Shown here: piece by piece, positions 1 to 12,412 of the stretch
Numbering within the stretch: position 1 is the first letter of the stretch
Layout of the letters: every line of letters begins with the position of its first letter
Notes under the pieces: generated by a model
What the model was told of the DNA's origin: nothing
The model's database searches: none
The model's input: only the letters and a program-made list of their open reading frames with translations
Source: Trebouxia sp. TZW2008
Taxonomy: Eukaryota; Chlorophyta; Trebouxiophyceae; Trebouxiales; Trebouxiaceae
Direction: 5' to 3'
Length of the DNA: 64,000 nt
Assembly: GCA_002118135.1 (NCBI GenBank)
Contig: BDIU01000160.1
Coordinates: forward strand, 346,799-410,798
Translations under genes and position numbers: made by a program

Positions 1-1750
1 GCAGCTGCATAAAACAATTGTTTCAGGTGACAGTCTTAGCAATAAGCAAGCACTGATAGGATATCCATGGATAAGGGAATGGCAATTCCTTAGAACCTTG
101 AATCAAAATTTTGGGCACAGAAGATGAACAAGTCATCATGTGCAGCCTCACACCTGATCGGTCCAGGGTGCGTGGTCTGGCCAGTGCCAGCATGCCATTT
201 GGCTCATCCTGGTCCTCACTGTAGAGTGCAAATGCAGCAGCAGTGCTGGGGTCGCTCCTGGCATTGCAGAAGGCCCTGTCTGACCTGTGATGGGGGCATG
301 TCACCACCTGAGGCTCCACCTGCATGGCAGTAATGCATGTCTTATGAACTGTGCAAGGGCAGCAACAGTGCTGGGGTGCCCCTGGCATTGCGGTAGGCCC
401 TGTCTGACCTGTGGAGGGGGCATGTCACTACCTGAGGCTCCACCTCCGCAGCAATGCTGCAGCAAAGTTATATTTGGGAGGTAAAGACAACACGTTGCAT
501 GCAGACAACGGGCATGAAAGGCTGAAAAGCAATACCATCCTTCCCATCATGCCCAGTACAAACAATGTGGCAAGCTCAATTTGTGCCATAATCCTTATCG
601 TTGAGGCTGAAACTTGTTTTACATCCAGCACTACTGCTAGCAGTTACAACAACTATGACTACGGTTTCTGTTATGGTTACTATCAATTTCAGTACTTCAA
701 TTGTTACCTCCTGTTATGACCACCATTGCTTGTGCTCTTGATGTTACATCATCTCATGACTACCAGATATGTCATCACTACATCAGGTGGGGAGCTGACC
801 TGGAGGAGGCAGTGGCCAGAGCGTGCACAGGGGAGGTGGAAGCTGCTGCGGCAGTTGCGCACATGGCAGCCCAGGGTGGCCCCCTTTGCTCCACACTCCT
901 TGCACTTAAGCTTGCGCCCCCGCCGCACTGCATCAGGCACCCCCTCCAGCTGCTCCTCAGACTCGTACACCTGCACCCAAGCAACCTATGTCATGCAAAA
1001 TTCTAGGTGATGAAGTGAGCAGGCAACTGATCTGCACAGAAGACAGCTGACTCAAAGTCACACAGACTTTGTCACAAGCTCAACAAGCTTACCTCACAGG
1101 ATCACAGGGCACCCTGAGAAGAACCAAACCTTAGGGCGCAACAGATTCAAGTCCTGAGACCGGATATTAGCACCCTAATCCCAAAAGTCAATCTGCTTCA
1201 GAACACAGCTGGCTTGCTGTGCTGCAACTCATGCAGACTTCGTTATGAGGTCCTCTATGACAAAGGGAGAACAACAAGTAAAAAGTGTACTGACCTCAGA
1301 GGACCAGAGGGCGCACTGGGATTGGACCCAGGTTCTGGATGGCAGACACCCCCAGGTGTTCAAGGTAGAAGTCACAATACAAACAGCTCTCCTTGTCAGA
1401 TATAGCCAGTGAGGGCAAGGGGTCAACTAACTCGAGGTCATGCAGAGCCGGTGAAAAAGGAGAAACGCTGACCTCAGAGGACCAAAGGGCACATTGTGAG
1501 TGGACCCAGGCGTACTGGATGGCAGACACTCGCACCAGGAGGAAGGGGCCAAGGCCGCGCTCCTGCCGCACCCCACTATCCTCCTCATCCACCTCCTCCC
1601 GGTGACACAGCGCACACCTGCCAGCAACAATGACAATGACAATGATCATGATGACAGCTGGGTGAGGTCCAGACTGACTGACACATATAGTCAAGACTCA
1701 CAGACAGCTGACTAGACAGACAGAGAGAGAGCGAGAGAGAGAGAGAGAGG

Positions 1751-1810
<60 letters not shown>

Positions 1811-4800
1811 CAAGTTTTGGCCAGCCTATTTAGGCTGATCACTTGTGCTGAGGTCACTGCAACCCCAGCATGAATTTTCAAAATTGCAGCAGTGAGATGA
1901 TGTAAGTCTATTGTGCCAACAACTGGCAATTTGAAACGCTGAAACAGAAGGAAAAGCACCGCCCCAACGCCTCCAATATGGCAGCAAGTGTGACATATCC
2001 CCCAGCTTGCATCAACAATAAGTCAGTCCCAAAAGTCAAGCTGCTGTGAAACAGGTGCCCATACCAAGCTGGGTGCCCAAGTCAGCAAAATTTGAGCCCT
2101 GACCGGCAGCAGAAGACACAGACATATTCACACAGACAGACAGACAATGCATGCATAGTAACTGACGAGTCATTTCTTGGTGCCTTCTGGGGCTTCCTCC
2201 AATTCCAGCCTGGCATACTCCCTACTCACTGGACAGACACACAAACAGACAAACAAGCAGGTAGATGAATGTATGACTAGTGATGCGCAACTACTTGGTG
2301 TCTTTTGGGTCTTTCACAGCTCCAGCCTGGCCAGACAGACTGGCAGACAGACAAACAGACACCCAAGTGAGTACATGACAAAGGATGAGTCATTACTTGG
2401 TGCCTTCTGGAGCTCCCTGCAGCTCCAGCCTGGCATACTCCCTATCCACAGTGGCTCGGCGCTCAGTGGTGGCCACCGCATCAGCGCTGTGAGCTGGCTC
2501 AGCTGAGTTGGTCTGCCGCCGGCTGCTGCTCTGTACTTCTCCATCTTCATAGTGGTTGTTACGCGCAGAGGGTGGGGTGAATTGGGCCCCGCTGTATGTG
2601 TCGGGCTGCTCAGGGGAAGTGGCAGGGGCTGTTTGGAAACGCCTTGAGGCAAATCTGCTGGGACCATGAGGCCCTCTGTCATGCCCTGCATTCAACTTTC
2701 CATACGTGATTCCCATTCATATATGGGTTGCAGGCATAACCCCTGTGCTGCAGGCATGCACCCTATGCTCCATGCCCATGCTGCAAGCACAAATTCCATG
2801 CTGTCTTTTGTAGCTAGCCTCAACCAAATGTGCATTTACAGCACACATCTGGTGTTGTGCCACAACCAGTACATGCCTCGAGAGCATCTGTATCAGCTGA
2901 ATGATATGGCGTTTGCTCAGCAAGCAAGCAATGATTGGCAGGTCTGGTGGACAATGCTGGCTGTATGTGGCAAAGTGGAAGGGTGAACAATGCTGCTTTT
3001 GGCCTTTGGAGTTAGCACAGTCATGCAAGAGCAGTGGAGAGCAAGTAGGGAGATTGAGCTCAACGGAAGGGAGGGAGGTTGGGGTTACCTGAAGGGGGCC
3101 CCATGGGGGAGTGGGTAGCGCTGTCCAGGTCATCAAAGCCGGCAGCATTGGTCTTGTGAGGCGACTTGCTGCCCCGCCGTGCTTTTGGCGAGAAGGTCTC
3201 AGACTCCCCTGCCGCCAGTGACTAGCATTTGAGTCAACAGCTCATGACTTGTGCACAAGGCAGACACAACTTGGTGCACTTACTGTGTGCATCAAGCGGT
3301 GCTCCAATGGGTGTTCACCAAAAAAAGCACATAACACAGGAGACAAAGTATGAGTGGTGGCACATGGCTTAGGGCAATTGGTGGGCAGTGTTGCATGCCA
3401 AATAGAGAGGACTGCATCGAAATGCAGCAAGCACACATGATATGCATTTGCAGATCTTTCACAGAGCGCAGCGCGTTCTGTGCAAGGCATAGACTGTACG
3501 TGATGCAGATGAAACTGTGAGGTATCGCACAGACTGCCACAAGTGCTCAAAGCCTGTGTGTATGCAGGACATACAAAACCTTGAAAAGCACCTGCTGCAG
3601 TGTCCACATAGGCTGAGTTGAGGTGCCTGAAGGAGCTACGTGTGGCGGGCGCTGACGGCTCCTCAGGCTCAACATTCACCACCCCCTTGAAGGTGCGCCC
3701 CCTGAACTTCACTGACACCTGCATGCCCACAAAATCCATCAATGCTCTTGCTGTGTGCATGCTGCGGTGTACATTTGAGTTGACTTCCTGATTTTCACGT
3801 CAGGGGGAAGCCAGCTGGCAGCTGTACAGATGAGCATTGGTTGCTTTTGACCTGAGACATTAAGAAACGTCAGCTGACGCGCAAGGAAGGTGCGAGGACA
3901 AGGCATGGAGCAAGCAAACACGCAACTGCATGAATGAGTGAGTGAGTGAACAAAACAAGCACAGGAGCGAGCAAATGAGGGCCCATCTGAGCTAGCAAAA
4001 AGCCGAAGCCATGACAGGTGTGCAATGCAAATCAAATGAATGAACAAGCAGGGGACGGACCTGAAGGTACATGTCGCTGACAGGCTGCCAGTCCAGGATC
4101 TGAGGGTGCATGGATCCCAACGTGGCCACAGCCTCCAGCTCAGCCCTGCACACACCAGCACTGCAGTTATGCCTTTACGCCCTTTCACTTCAGCGTACTT
4201 GTACAGCACCCCTGCAGCGACAACTTGGCAGATCTTGACTTTGACAATGCACAGAACCCAGACGGGCCGCAGTCTCCAGCTCAGCCCTGCACCACCAGCA
4301 CTGCAGTCAAATGGTGTCACATGACGTCATGAATTTGTGAACCTAGCTGCGATTACAAATCTGGCTGTGATTACAGAACTGCTGTCGTGCACACAGTCAC
4401 CAATGCAGCTCAGCGTAACATCTGTTGGCCACAGGTAGTGGTCCCCTTCCCACAGAACACAACAGAGCAGCAAGTCACCATGCCCAATGCCTGGTGACTC
4501 ATCACGAGGATTGTAAAAGCAGTCACCTGGCATCAGCATTGGAGGCAAAACTGCTGTTGCCTCTGGGGAGTGTCCTGAGCCTCTGAGGCACATTGCTGCC
4601 AGAGTGAAGCAGGCCAGCAGCTGCCCAGGCTTGCTCAGGCTCCCTGGTGGGGCAGTTGCGCTTGCCCAACCGCCCTGGGCCCCGCCACTCTGAGTCATCA
4701 CCCCTGCAAGGGCATGCCATATTCGTCAAGCAGAACTGTGGTCATCAGCACAATGAGAGAGGAAGAACAACAATAGTGACAACCTTACAAAGAATCAGGC

Positions 4801-7800
4801 CAACGAGTGCTACAGGCTCTGATTCAAGCGCTAGGTGTGTGTCATGTAAGTCGCGTTGCAGCACAGGCGGACTTGCCGCTGGACGATGATGCCGTACAGT
4901 TGATTCGACATGGTTGTTTGCAGGGCAAGCACCTGTGAAGAAAAAGGCATAATGTCAGGTGTCGTTCCATGTAAGTAAGGTACTCTACAAGCCATAGCAG
5001 ATGCTGACTTGCATCCCAGGGTCATCTGCCTTGTGAGGGCTTTCCAGCTTGCTGGCCAAGCCTGGGTTTCTAAACTGTCACTTCCTGAAAGTCTAGTGAC
5101 GCTCTCAAGATAGCAACAGCAGAGACTGGCTTACATGCCTAAGTTAGCTGCCTTGCTAGGGCAGTCCTGATTTTCAAAATGCCAGCTTCAACAGTCTAGA
5201 AGCGAAAGCAGAGACGGGTAGCTCACATGACAAGGTCATCTGCCTAGCCATACCGATTGCACTTCCTGACCAGTCTGAAATATCTGAAAATTACACTTCC
5301 TGAAAGTCTGGCAGCAGTCTAGACTAATGTCAACTGACTGGAGCCAGCGACAGGATGGAGTGTCTCACATGTCAAGGTCATCTGTGTCATCTGGGCGGTC
5401 CCGCTTCCTTGCAAGGCCAGGGTTTCTCAAGCGGCGCTGGTGGGACCACCGCAACTCAGGATTGGAGTTGACCCCGTTACCATTGCCACTATCGTTGGCC
5501 TCCCCATCAGACTGCGCATCCCCCTACATATGCACATGCTGCTGTCTTAACATTGACTGCCGTGAGTCAGTGACAGAATTGCATGAGGGCAGCTCAGGAT
5601 TGCAGTTGATGCCATTGCCATTGCCACTGTCATTGGCCTCCCCCTCAGACTGCGCATCTCCCTGCACACACACACACACACACACACACATGCTGCTGAC
5701 CTGTTGTCAAGCAATAGCAAACTTGCTCATGTGCTACTTGTAGGCCAAAAGAAAGTCTATGTCAAGCACAGGCAACATCCCAACAAAAAACATGTCATTG
5801 CAACGAGACCACCCAACGGTCTCCTTTCAACACAGCAGGCCCAGAAGCAGCAAAGACAAAGATCACTACACTGAACACTGCGCTGATGACAGGCCCTCAG
5901 AGGCCTTTGTCGTAAAGCATCAGTCTTGTCTTGATTGGCAAGACAGGACTTTGGCTACACATATTCAACACTTGTGCCAGCGCATGTAACGGTCACTCCA
6001 GTACCTCAGCGGTGGGGTGGTAGAGCGCGAGCTGCGCCGCCGTCTTGGGGTCAATGGTGTTGTCCAGCCAGCCGGGCTTGCGGCGGGCGCGCTTGTCTGG
6101 CAGGGCCCGCTGGTTGCGCCCCGCCTGAGTGGACAGAGCTGCACACACAACAGCAGTCATGATTGTTTAGGGAAGGAAAGGAACCAAAAAATCATCTACA
6201 CCTCTTGTCACTACATAGACAGGAGCCAGTTTATGCTTGCCCACGCCTTGTCAGGTATATTTCAGGGACAGAATGAGGGATGGCGACATTCACTAGCGTG
6301 CTTGCTAGGGGGGTCTCACAATGCTTCAAGATGCATGCGTAAGCAGCGAGTTGCATGCTAATGACAATCATTACATGTTTGCAGAACTCAACAGCGCCTT
6401 CATGAGCTTCAGGGTCACAGGTGGCATCCAAGGGCAGCAGGTCTGCAGCGGCTTGTGATCATTCTCCCCAAAGTCAAGTTGTACCAAACCAAGTTGATAG
6501 AACTTGCCAGCACCTTGATGGATTCCAGGTGAAGGTGGCCCTGATACATGCATACAGAAGCAGCAGTAAACTGCCTCCATGGACATATGTCCGTAGCGGT
6601 CTGGTGCAATTGCAAAGTAGCAGAACTTACCAGCGCCTTCGTGGGTCTCAGGGTCAAAGGTGGCATCCAGTGGCAGCAGGTCTGCAGCTGCCTTCTCAGG
6701 TCCTTTGGCTGATTCTAAGGCCTCATCAAAGGAGGGGCCAGGGGCCCAGCGCAGCGCCCCCCCCTGGGGTGCAGGGGGGGTACCCACTCTGTCTGGCAGC
6801 ACTGCCTGATGAGCCGCAGACTCACGCAGCGAGGGCTTTGCAACAGCCTGCAAGATAGCAGGCACCAAGTATGAGGAGCAGGTTCCATGACAAAGACACT
6901 CACTGCTGGCTGATGGCATGTCTGACTGCTTATTCTTTACAAAATAAGAGCCTACAATATTTTTCTTCTTTTTGTTATAAAAGATGTCAGCCAGTACCTT
7001 CTAGGTTTCTTGAAAGAGTGTTTGGAAGGGATAGGTGTTTTGTAAGCAGTCATGAAAGGCTGGTGAGATTACAACTGTTAGCATTCACAAGAGAATGATG
7101 CATGGCTCTGTACTCAGAAGCAGTCAGGCAAGTAGGAGGTCAGGCCTGCAGGTCGTGCACAATTTTGCGGCACACAGACAGTCCAGCAAAACAGTGAACA
7201 CCACCATTGATGCCATGACAACAGCAGCTGCACCAGGATCTGTCCAGACAAGCAACATTCATTTTGACATGCCAACTCCAATCTTGCGAGGCGACCTACC
7301 ATCAGGCTATTATCGTATGATACATTGACCCTACTGAGCATTCTTAGTACAGATTTCGCTGACAATTGACTGATGTTTGCTGGGAACAACAAGCCTTACC
7401 TTGCGCCCCCTGACCTTCCTGACCTCTGGCACAGCTCCTGCTTCTGCCCTGTCAGCAGCACCCCCAGGGGCCGCTTCTTGCCCCTCTACAGGGGATCCCC
7501 CCTCCTCAGGCCTAGAAGAAGAAGAAGAAGTAGTTCACACGCTTGAGCCAGTCAACAAGGCTGACTGCATGTGCCACAAGGTGGCAGTGACCATGGGATT
7601 CAGGCAATGTATGACATAACGAAACACCCCAAATCATCATGCTGTGCAAAGTCACTGTGGGTACCCTGAACGCTTAGCATGCATGTTCAATGAATAAACA
7701 AATGAATGCATGCATGAAAGACGTGAATATTACCTGACCACCAACCCATCTGGCTGAGTCACGCCTGCTCTGTCTCTCTTGCCACGGCGCTCAGGCAGTG

Positions 7801-10800
7801 CTTTATCTCTCTGACGCCGCACATCAGAAAAGGGATTTGAGCCATGCCTCTGCCATGAGCGAGGGCTGGCATCACTCTCACTTGCTTCTGCCCTCTGCAG
7901 GGCTTCTGCCCTGTTGACTGCTGCGGCGGCTGCCATGAGGAGGTCAGCTGCAGCAGCTGCCTCAGGATCTGCAGGGGCTGTTGCGTGCAAGGGCTCTGGG
8001 AAGTGGTCTGCTGGGGCTGTTGCAAGCAATGGGTCTGGGAAGTGGTCTGTGGAAGCCAGGCGGTCAGGGCTGCCAGGAGCTGCCCTGCCCTCTGTGTCCC
8101 CAGCCAAGCGATGAGGGCCAGCTGGAACTGCCCTGCCTTCAGCCGCTTGGGCCAATGCGGCATCCCCAGCCAGGCGGTGGAGGGCTGCTGGAACTGCCTT
8201 GCCCTCTGGCCTGCCCCCAGCCCCTGGGGCTGTGCCTGATGACGGGGCGTCCCCAGACAGGTCTGAGGACTTGCTGCGGTCCCTTGGCCTGTTGCGGTCT
8301 CTGGTGGCCATCTTGCCGTCAGCTGGCAAAGATCTGTCACGCCTGCACAGCAGACATGGACCAATGTCAAAACCTTGACAAGATATTGCTGCCAGTTGGC
8401 AGACAACTGTCAGGCCTGCACAGCAGATGCAGACCACTGTCAACAATTTGAACAGACATTGTTGTCAGCTGGCTGAGATGTGTCACGCCTACACAGCATC
8501 AGCATACCAGAGTCAACAACATGGCAAGCAGACTGAACTCTGCTTTGTTTTTACTGTTTATCTTTTCTCTCCCAGCACACATGTGTCATGCAGAGCAAAT
8601 GGCAATGATGTGCATCAGAACATGGCACACTCACTTCAGCATTAGCCGTGCTTGACACACGTTATCCCCGGAGCTCCCAATTAAGCCAAATCTGCTTGTA
8701 GACATGACCATGCGTTGGCTGTGCAGACTGACTACGAGTTCAATTCTATGGTCTGTTGTGATTATGCATTTTGCAACGTGTGGCAGTGGTGAAGTTATGG
8801 CAAAGTTTTGACAGGTGATGCTCAGTCTGCATGCAGCTCTCGCTGCAAACATGCACCAGTACTTGAGCAGCATATACATGGCACATAGGGCTGATAATGG
8901 CTCCAACAACACAGGGTTTGCAGGACTTCATGCAGCTTCCACTTCATTGCATGTTGACCGAGCAGGCGGTCTCACACAGGGCCTTGGTCGTCAATTTGGA
9001 TTGAGGATATTAAGGATGCCCATCATGCTTGCAGAATCAGCATCGGTAAAGTGCCTGACAAGGAAGCTTTTTTAGATGCAAAGAAAGACTGGTGCAAAAT
9101 TCGAGAGGGAGAAGCCCCAGCTTGTGTGATACAGCAAGCTCAGGTCCTAGGCAAGATGAGGAGCCTGCTCGGCAAAGCGTTGAATGCAGCGAAGCTACAG
9201 GATGCCTTGCACATGCCCTGTGCAAGGAGACACCCTGATTGCTGTGGAGATATCCACTTGAGAATCTGAAAGTTGCTTTTGGTTGCCAGACGCATTCACC
9301 TGCTTTCAAGCCAGGAAGTCCGTTGAGTCACATCTGGCTCCCTACCCCGGGCTTCAAATTTTGTTGATTGATCGATTGAAAGTAGCCAGATGCTGTCCAA
9401 ATCACAATTTGAAGCTAGTGGTTCTGCGATGAAAGCTGGTGAGGGCGCGACTTGCATCCCTGTCTGACTCTATGACAATATCACTTTGTTTTGAAAGCAG
9501 ACTTGTCCTGATTTGCTCAGTTCAGGTAGCTTTCATGCGTGATGCCAAGCCCTTGAGTTCTGCATCAGGTTCATTACGCCACCAGCAGTATGGGAAAGGA
9601 TTAAAGCCAGCAGCACTGTGGCATGGCAGCAACGCTCAAGCCTGTGACTGCAAAGCTGAATGTGCATGGAGTATCAGCTTTGCCCAGATATCAGTTGCTG
9701 ACAATTGGCTTGACAGCAGGCAAGCCTAGCTGGCTGATGCAATGGGTGCCATCGAGTCACAAACAATGCAATGTCAAAACCACAAAGGATAAAAGGCAGA
9801 ACCCACAGGAGACACATGAAACAGCAAAGAAACGTTGAATTAAGTAGCTGTTGTTAGTGCTCTGCAGAACTTTTGTCGCTTTACTATACAGCAAGTTTCC
9901 TGGTTACTTACGTGAGGGTCTTGGGTGCATAGCCATGGATCTCCAGCCAGGTGCCAATGGGGCGGCCGTCATGCTGAATGCGCACCGTATACTTCCACTT
10001 CTTGGAGGCTGCCATGCCTGCAGACACCGCATATTTCAGCAAAATATCAAACATGCTGAAACGGCACTTGTCTGATATGCTGTGCTAGCTCAGTGCAAGT
10101 GGCTTGGGATTGTGACACAAAATGCAAAGGATGCAGAGTGTAAATGCTTGTCAGCTTCATTTGATGTACAGATTGTGCAAACTGCAGGTCATGCAAGTCG
10201 CGATGAGTGTTTGCACCAGCTCAATTGTGCATTGTTGATATCATGATGCATGCTGCATGGAGTTAGCTCAACTTGAACAAGCATCGAGCTATGCATAGCA
10301 CAGTCTGCCTGCTAGCACACGTAGCACACGAGTGCCCCTCAGACTCTGTGGGTGTCATGTCAACAGACAGCACAGCCACAGTCATGTAACACAGCCAGAG
10401 CAGTACCTGAATGCCGCTCGAACTCTGTGGGCGTCATGTCCACAAATGGCACACCCAGCTTGGCCGCCTTGTTCTGGCACAGCTTGCAGGTGCACACCAT
10501 GCTCTGCTTCACCAGCAGAAACTTGCCCTGGTTTCCATTGCACTGCACCAACACATGCGCCGGCCACTGCCCATCAGTTGAGTCTTCAACAATGACCGCC
10601 TCACCCTTCTTGGGGGGTACCACCCGGGGCGAGTCACTTGCTGAGTCAGCCTGGTCTGCTGTGCGCGCTGAGCCGGCTGCTTTTTGGCCTGAAAGGAGCA
10701 GGTGGGAATTGAACCGGGGCTCAGGGAGACGACCAGGCATCTGTTCAAGGCGCGGGGTGTCCCATGCGGCTATGTCGTCTGGAAGGGCTGACAGCGGCGG

Positions 10801-11922
10801 CTGAAACCCTGGCTGCAGCTCCCACCCATTAGGCTCATAGGGCTTGAGCGCTGCTCCTGCCCTTGCTGCGATAGTACCAGCCCTGGGTGCAGCAGCAGCA
10901 GCAGCAGCAGCAGCAGCTCTATGTCTTGGTGAGACTGCTGGTCTGTTGGCGCCCTGTGATGCAACTGCAGGGTGCATTTCAACAGTGGGTTGCTCACGTG
11001 AAGGGGCAGCTGCCGTGGATATGTCCTGGAGCCTGGCAGTGTCTGAGCCTGGATTTGTGCCTTTTGCTGAGGCGTGGTGCAGCAGACCGTGCTGGGAGTT
11101 GACAGCAGGCCGCGATTTGACTGGGGTTTTGACTGGTTTTGGGTTTGCCTGAGTGCTGCTTGCCTCTGTTGTGTTGACAACAGGCTGCTGAGAGAGAGGC
11201 TGAAGCCTGGGCTTGGCCTGAAGCCGAAACGCTGGGTGCTGAGTGTATTCTGACCTTGGGCCGGTGGCCTTGACTGTTAGTGCTGCAGTAGTCCCATCAG
11301 GCTTTAGAAACTGGTGAGGCCTGATTGCGTTAGGCCTTGCGACAACATTACCAGGCTGAGCTGCTGCTGCTGCGTGTGGTTCACCCTTGCCTGCTTGCTG
11401 TCCAGGCTGTGCAACTGTGGCTAGCTCTGGCCCCTGTACAGCAACTTTGCTGGGGTTTGCGCTAGTTGCAGGCCCTGCGTTGGCGTCCCTAACAGCAGCA
11501 GAGGGATGAGACGACAAAGGTGCCGCCTGTTGGAGAGGTAGTGCTGGTGCAATGGGTTTGTCAGCTGAAGGAACAACTGATGCTGCAGGTGTGCTTTCCC
11601 TAGGCTGGTGACTACCAGCAGGTAGCTGCTTACGACCAGCAGGCTCAGCAGGCTCAGCATGTGGTGGTGCTGCCTTATCAGATGCGTCAAGAACATCGGA
11701 GCCTGATGCTGCTGAGTTGATGGCTCTGTGAGGAAGGCTGCCGCTGCTGGCACGGTCAAGAGGCGCCATCAGGTCTTTGCCATAGCCATTGGTGATTTCT
11801 GACAGTGCTGTCATGGTGCGGTCCCAGTCTGAAGGCTGGCTGCCGTTGTGCTGAGCTAGCAGACTCAGCAAAGTCTCTGCAGGGTTGTTCAGCTGTGTTG
11901 TCAGCTGGCCCTGATCCATCAA
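1..11922 (-). CDS. Trithorax/KMT2-like chromatin protein with SAND-like module and extended PHD finger (3' end off window)
   Basis: Multi-exon minus-strand gene. Phase-consistent exons: 11922-10407, 10017-9912, 8342-7734, 7511-7400, 6847-6631, 6138-6005, 5523-5369, 4703-4527, 4145-4061, about 3747-3592 (5' edge unresolved), 3208-3089, 2685-2397, 1617-1473, 970-800, 319-154; the last ends in phase 1, so the gene continues past base 1. Exons 1-2 hold CTCKLC, then MTPTEFERHSG and KKWKYTVRI, a SAND-like or ATX-type pattern. The middle is Ala/Pro/Ser- and Arg-rich and probably disordered. Exons 13-15 make an extended PHD finger: KCALC, VHSQCALWSSE, KLKCKECGAKGATLGC, FHLPCA, TCPHH. From family memory this resembles the ePHD just before FYRN/FYRC/SET in KMT2 (MLL) proteins. 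A SET domain is expected off-window but not seen, so a different ePHD protein remains possible. Several exon edges are duplicated (separate entries). The start could be either Met of the MM pair at 11922/11919. Confidence 0.75.
234..455 (-). repeat. Duplicated start of ePHD terminal exon (2 copies)
   Basis: The segment at about 234-330 (start of the exon carrying TCPHH) recurs at about 358-455, offset near 122 bp. The outer copy lacks a clean AG acceptor and has changed one metal-ligand region (CPLH instead of CPHH), so 319-154 is taken as the working exon. Confidence 0.75.
1264..1529 (-). repeat. Duplicated 3' edge of ePHD exon with frameshifted copy
   Basis: The exon end that encodes SQCALWSSE plus donor (about 1444-1529) is repeated at about 1264-1349, offset near 178 bp. 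In the downstream copy the CALWSSE stretch is readable only in a shifted frame relative to the upstream part (GVSAIQ), so it is a decayed pseudo-exon inside the intron. Confidence 0.8.
1722..1805. repeat. (GA)n microsatellite
   Basis: Nearly pure GA dinucleotide run of about 80 bases with a short GGGG interruption. It lies in the intron upstream of the ePHD exon; on the gene's strand it reads as (TC)n, a long pyrimidine tract about 100 bases before the 3' splice site at 1618. Confidence 0.95.
2165..2450 (-). repeat. Three copies of an exon 3' edge
   Basis: The end of the exon at 2685-2397 with its donor (around 2390-2450) is repeated at about 2288-2337 and 2170-2230. Shared features are the words cttggtgccttctgg and ctccagcctggc in each copy. 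The two downstream copies lie inside the following intron. Confidence 0.75.
4105..4310 (-). repeat. Duplicated acceptor plus exon start
   Basis: The start of exon 4145-4061 (RAELEAVATLGS) is preceded at about 4265-4310 by a copy reading RAELETAARLGS after its own AG acceptor. The upstream copy runs into a stop within about 30 codons; both acceptors have the same phase, so alternative use cannot be excluded. Confidence 0.7.
5010..5670 (-). repeat. Exon flanked by decayed copies of both its edges
   Basis: Exon 5523-5369 has a copy of its 5' edge at about 5665-5585 (GDAQSEGEANDSGNG versus GDAQSDGEANDSGNG) and three decayed copies of its 3' edge at about 5225-5270, 5130-5180 and 5010-5090 (recurrent words acaaggtcatctgcc and caagcctgggtttct). 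A (CA)n run at 5664-5690 precedes the 5' copy. Confidence 0.75.
6370..6690 (-). repeat. Three copies of an exon 3' edge (DATFDPETHEG type)
   Basis: The end of exon 6847-6631 encodes LDATFDPETHEGA before GTAAGT. A partial copy lies at about 6490-6530 with a GC in place of GT at the donor, and a longer copy at about 6380-6460 reads MDATCDPEAHEGA with the donor lost (GTTGAG). All lie downstream in the intron. Confidence 0.75.
8319..8503 (-). repeat. Triplicated 3' splice site and exon start
   Basis: The acceptor and first codons of exon 8342-7734 recur upstream in the intron, giving three copies at about 8319-8357, 8391-8430 and 8464-8503, with a period near 73 bp. Each carries a variant of tgtcacgcctgcacagcag. 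The innermost copy joins in phase with exon 10017-9912. Confidence 0.75.
10886..10918. repeat. CAG/CTG trinucleotide run in coding exon
   Basis: Run of (AGC)n in the first exon of the ePHD gene; on the minus strand it encodes a homopolymeric Ala tract (about 10 Ala) next to an Arg/His-rich segment. Confidence 0.9.
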
Positions 11923-12412
11923 TGGACGTGTGGTGCTAGTGGGAAGGCATTGCTGAGCAGCGAAGGGACAGGGGTCAGCTGGTTTGCTGCCTGTAGCACA
12001 GGAACGCAGCAGCTTGAGGTGGAGTTCTTGATTGCGCTTGCTGTCTGATCTAAGGAGGCGATAGGACTTTAGCTGACTGACATCACTAGGCAGCAGCCAT
12101 GCAACAGCCAGAGACCTTTGACTGCCTTGAAGTCAATCAGCTGGCTAGGCAACACCTCAAGTCAAGGCAACGTGCTGTCAGCAGATGATGTGACCACAGC
12201 AAGAGATGAACACAGGCAACAATAAGCTGTCGCGCCTGATCAATCTGCACACATATCGCACCGACAACAGCAAAGCAAGATGAAAACTCGTCGCGATGAG
12301 CGTGGCAGTAGGCGCGGATCAGAGACTGACGCCTTCAAGCGGTCATAAAGCTGTGCCGCGGACGATGCTCGAGCGGAAGATTGCAATAGATCAAGCGCAT
12401 CGATAAGCTGCC
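11923..12412. promoter_or_regulatory. CpG-enriched upstream region of the ePHD gene
   Basis: About 500 bases with a visibly higher CpG content (tcgcgatgagcg, gccgcggacgatgctcgagc) than the surrounding introns. The same signature marks other gene starts in this window (near 18.7, 22.8, 39.5 and 63.6 kb). No TATA box can be assigned with confidence. Confidence 0.4.

Noticed and set aside
4830..4937. Candidate exon after ttcttcacag (VLALQTTMSNQLYG frame)
   Set aside because: Phase does not fit between exons 5523-5369 and 4703-4527, which join directly in phase 2.
5664..5690. (CA)n run considered as part of a repeat element
   Set aside because: Plain microsatellite; only noted as adjacent to the duplicated exon edge.
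7981..8451. 156-codon plus-strand ORF opposite the Ala/Pro-rich exon
   Set aside because: Shadow of the real minus-strand exon 8342-7734, whose phase agrees with both neighbours.
10680..10720. Reverse-strand tRNA-like box B (cggttcaattcc)
   Set aside because: No acceptor stem, D-arm or pairing T-stem around it, and it lies inside a coding exon of the ePHD gene.
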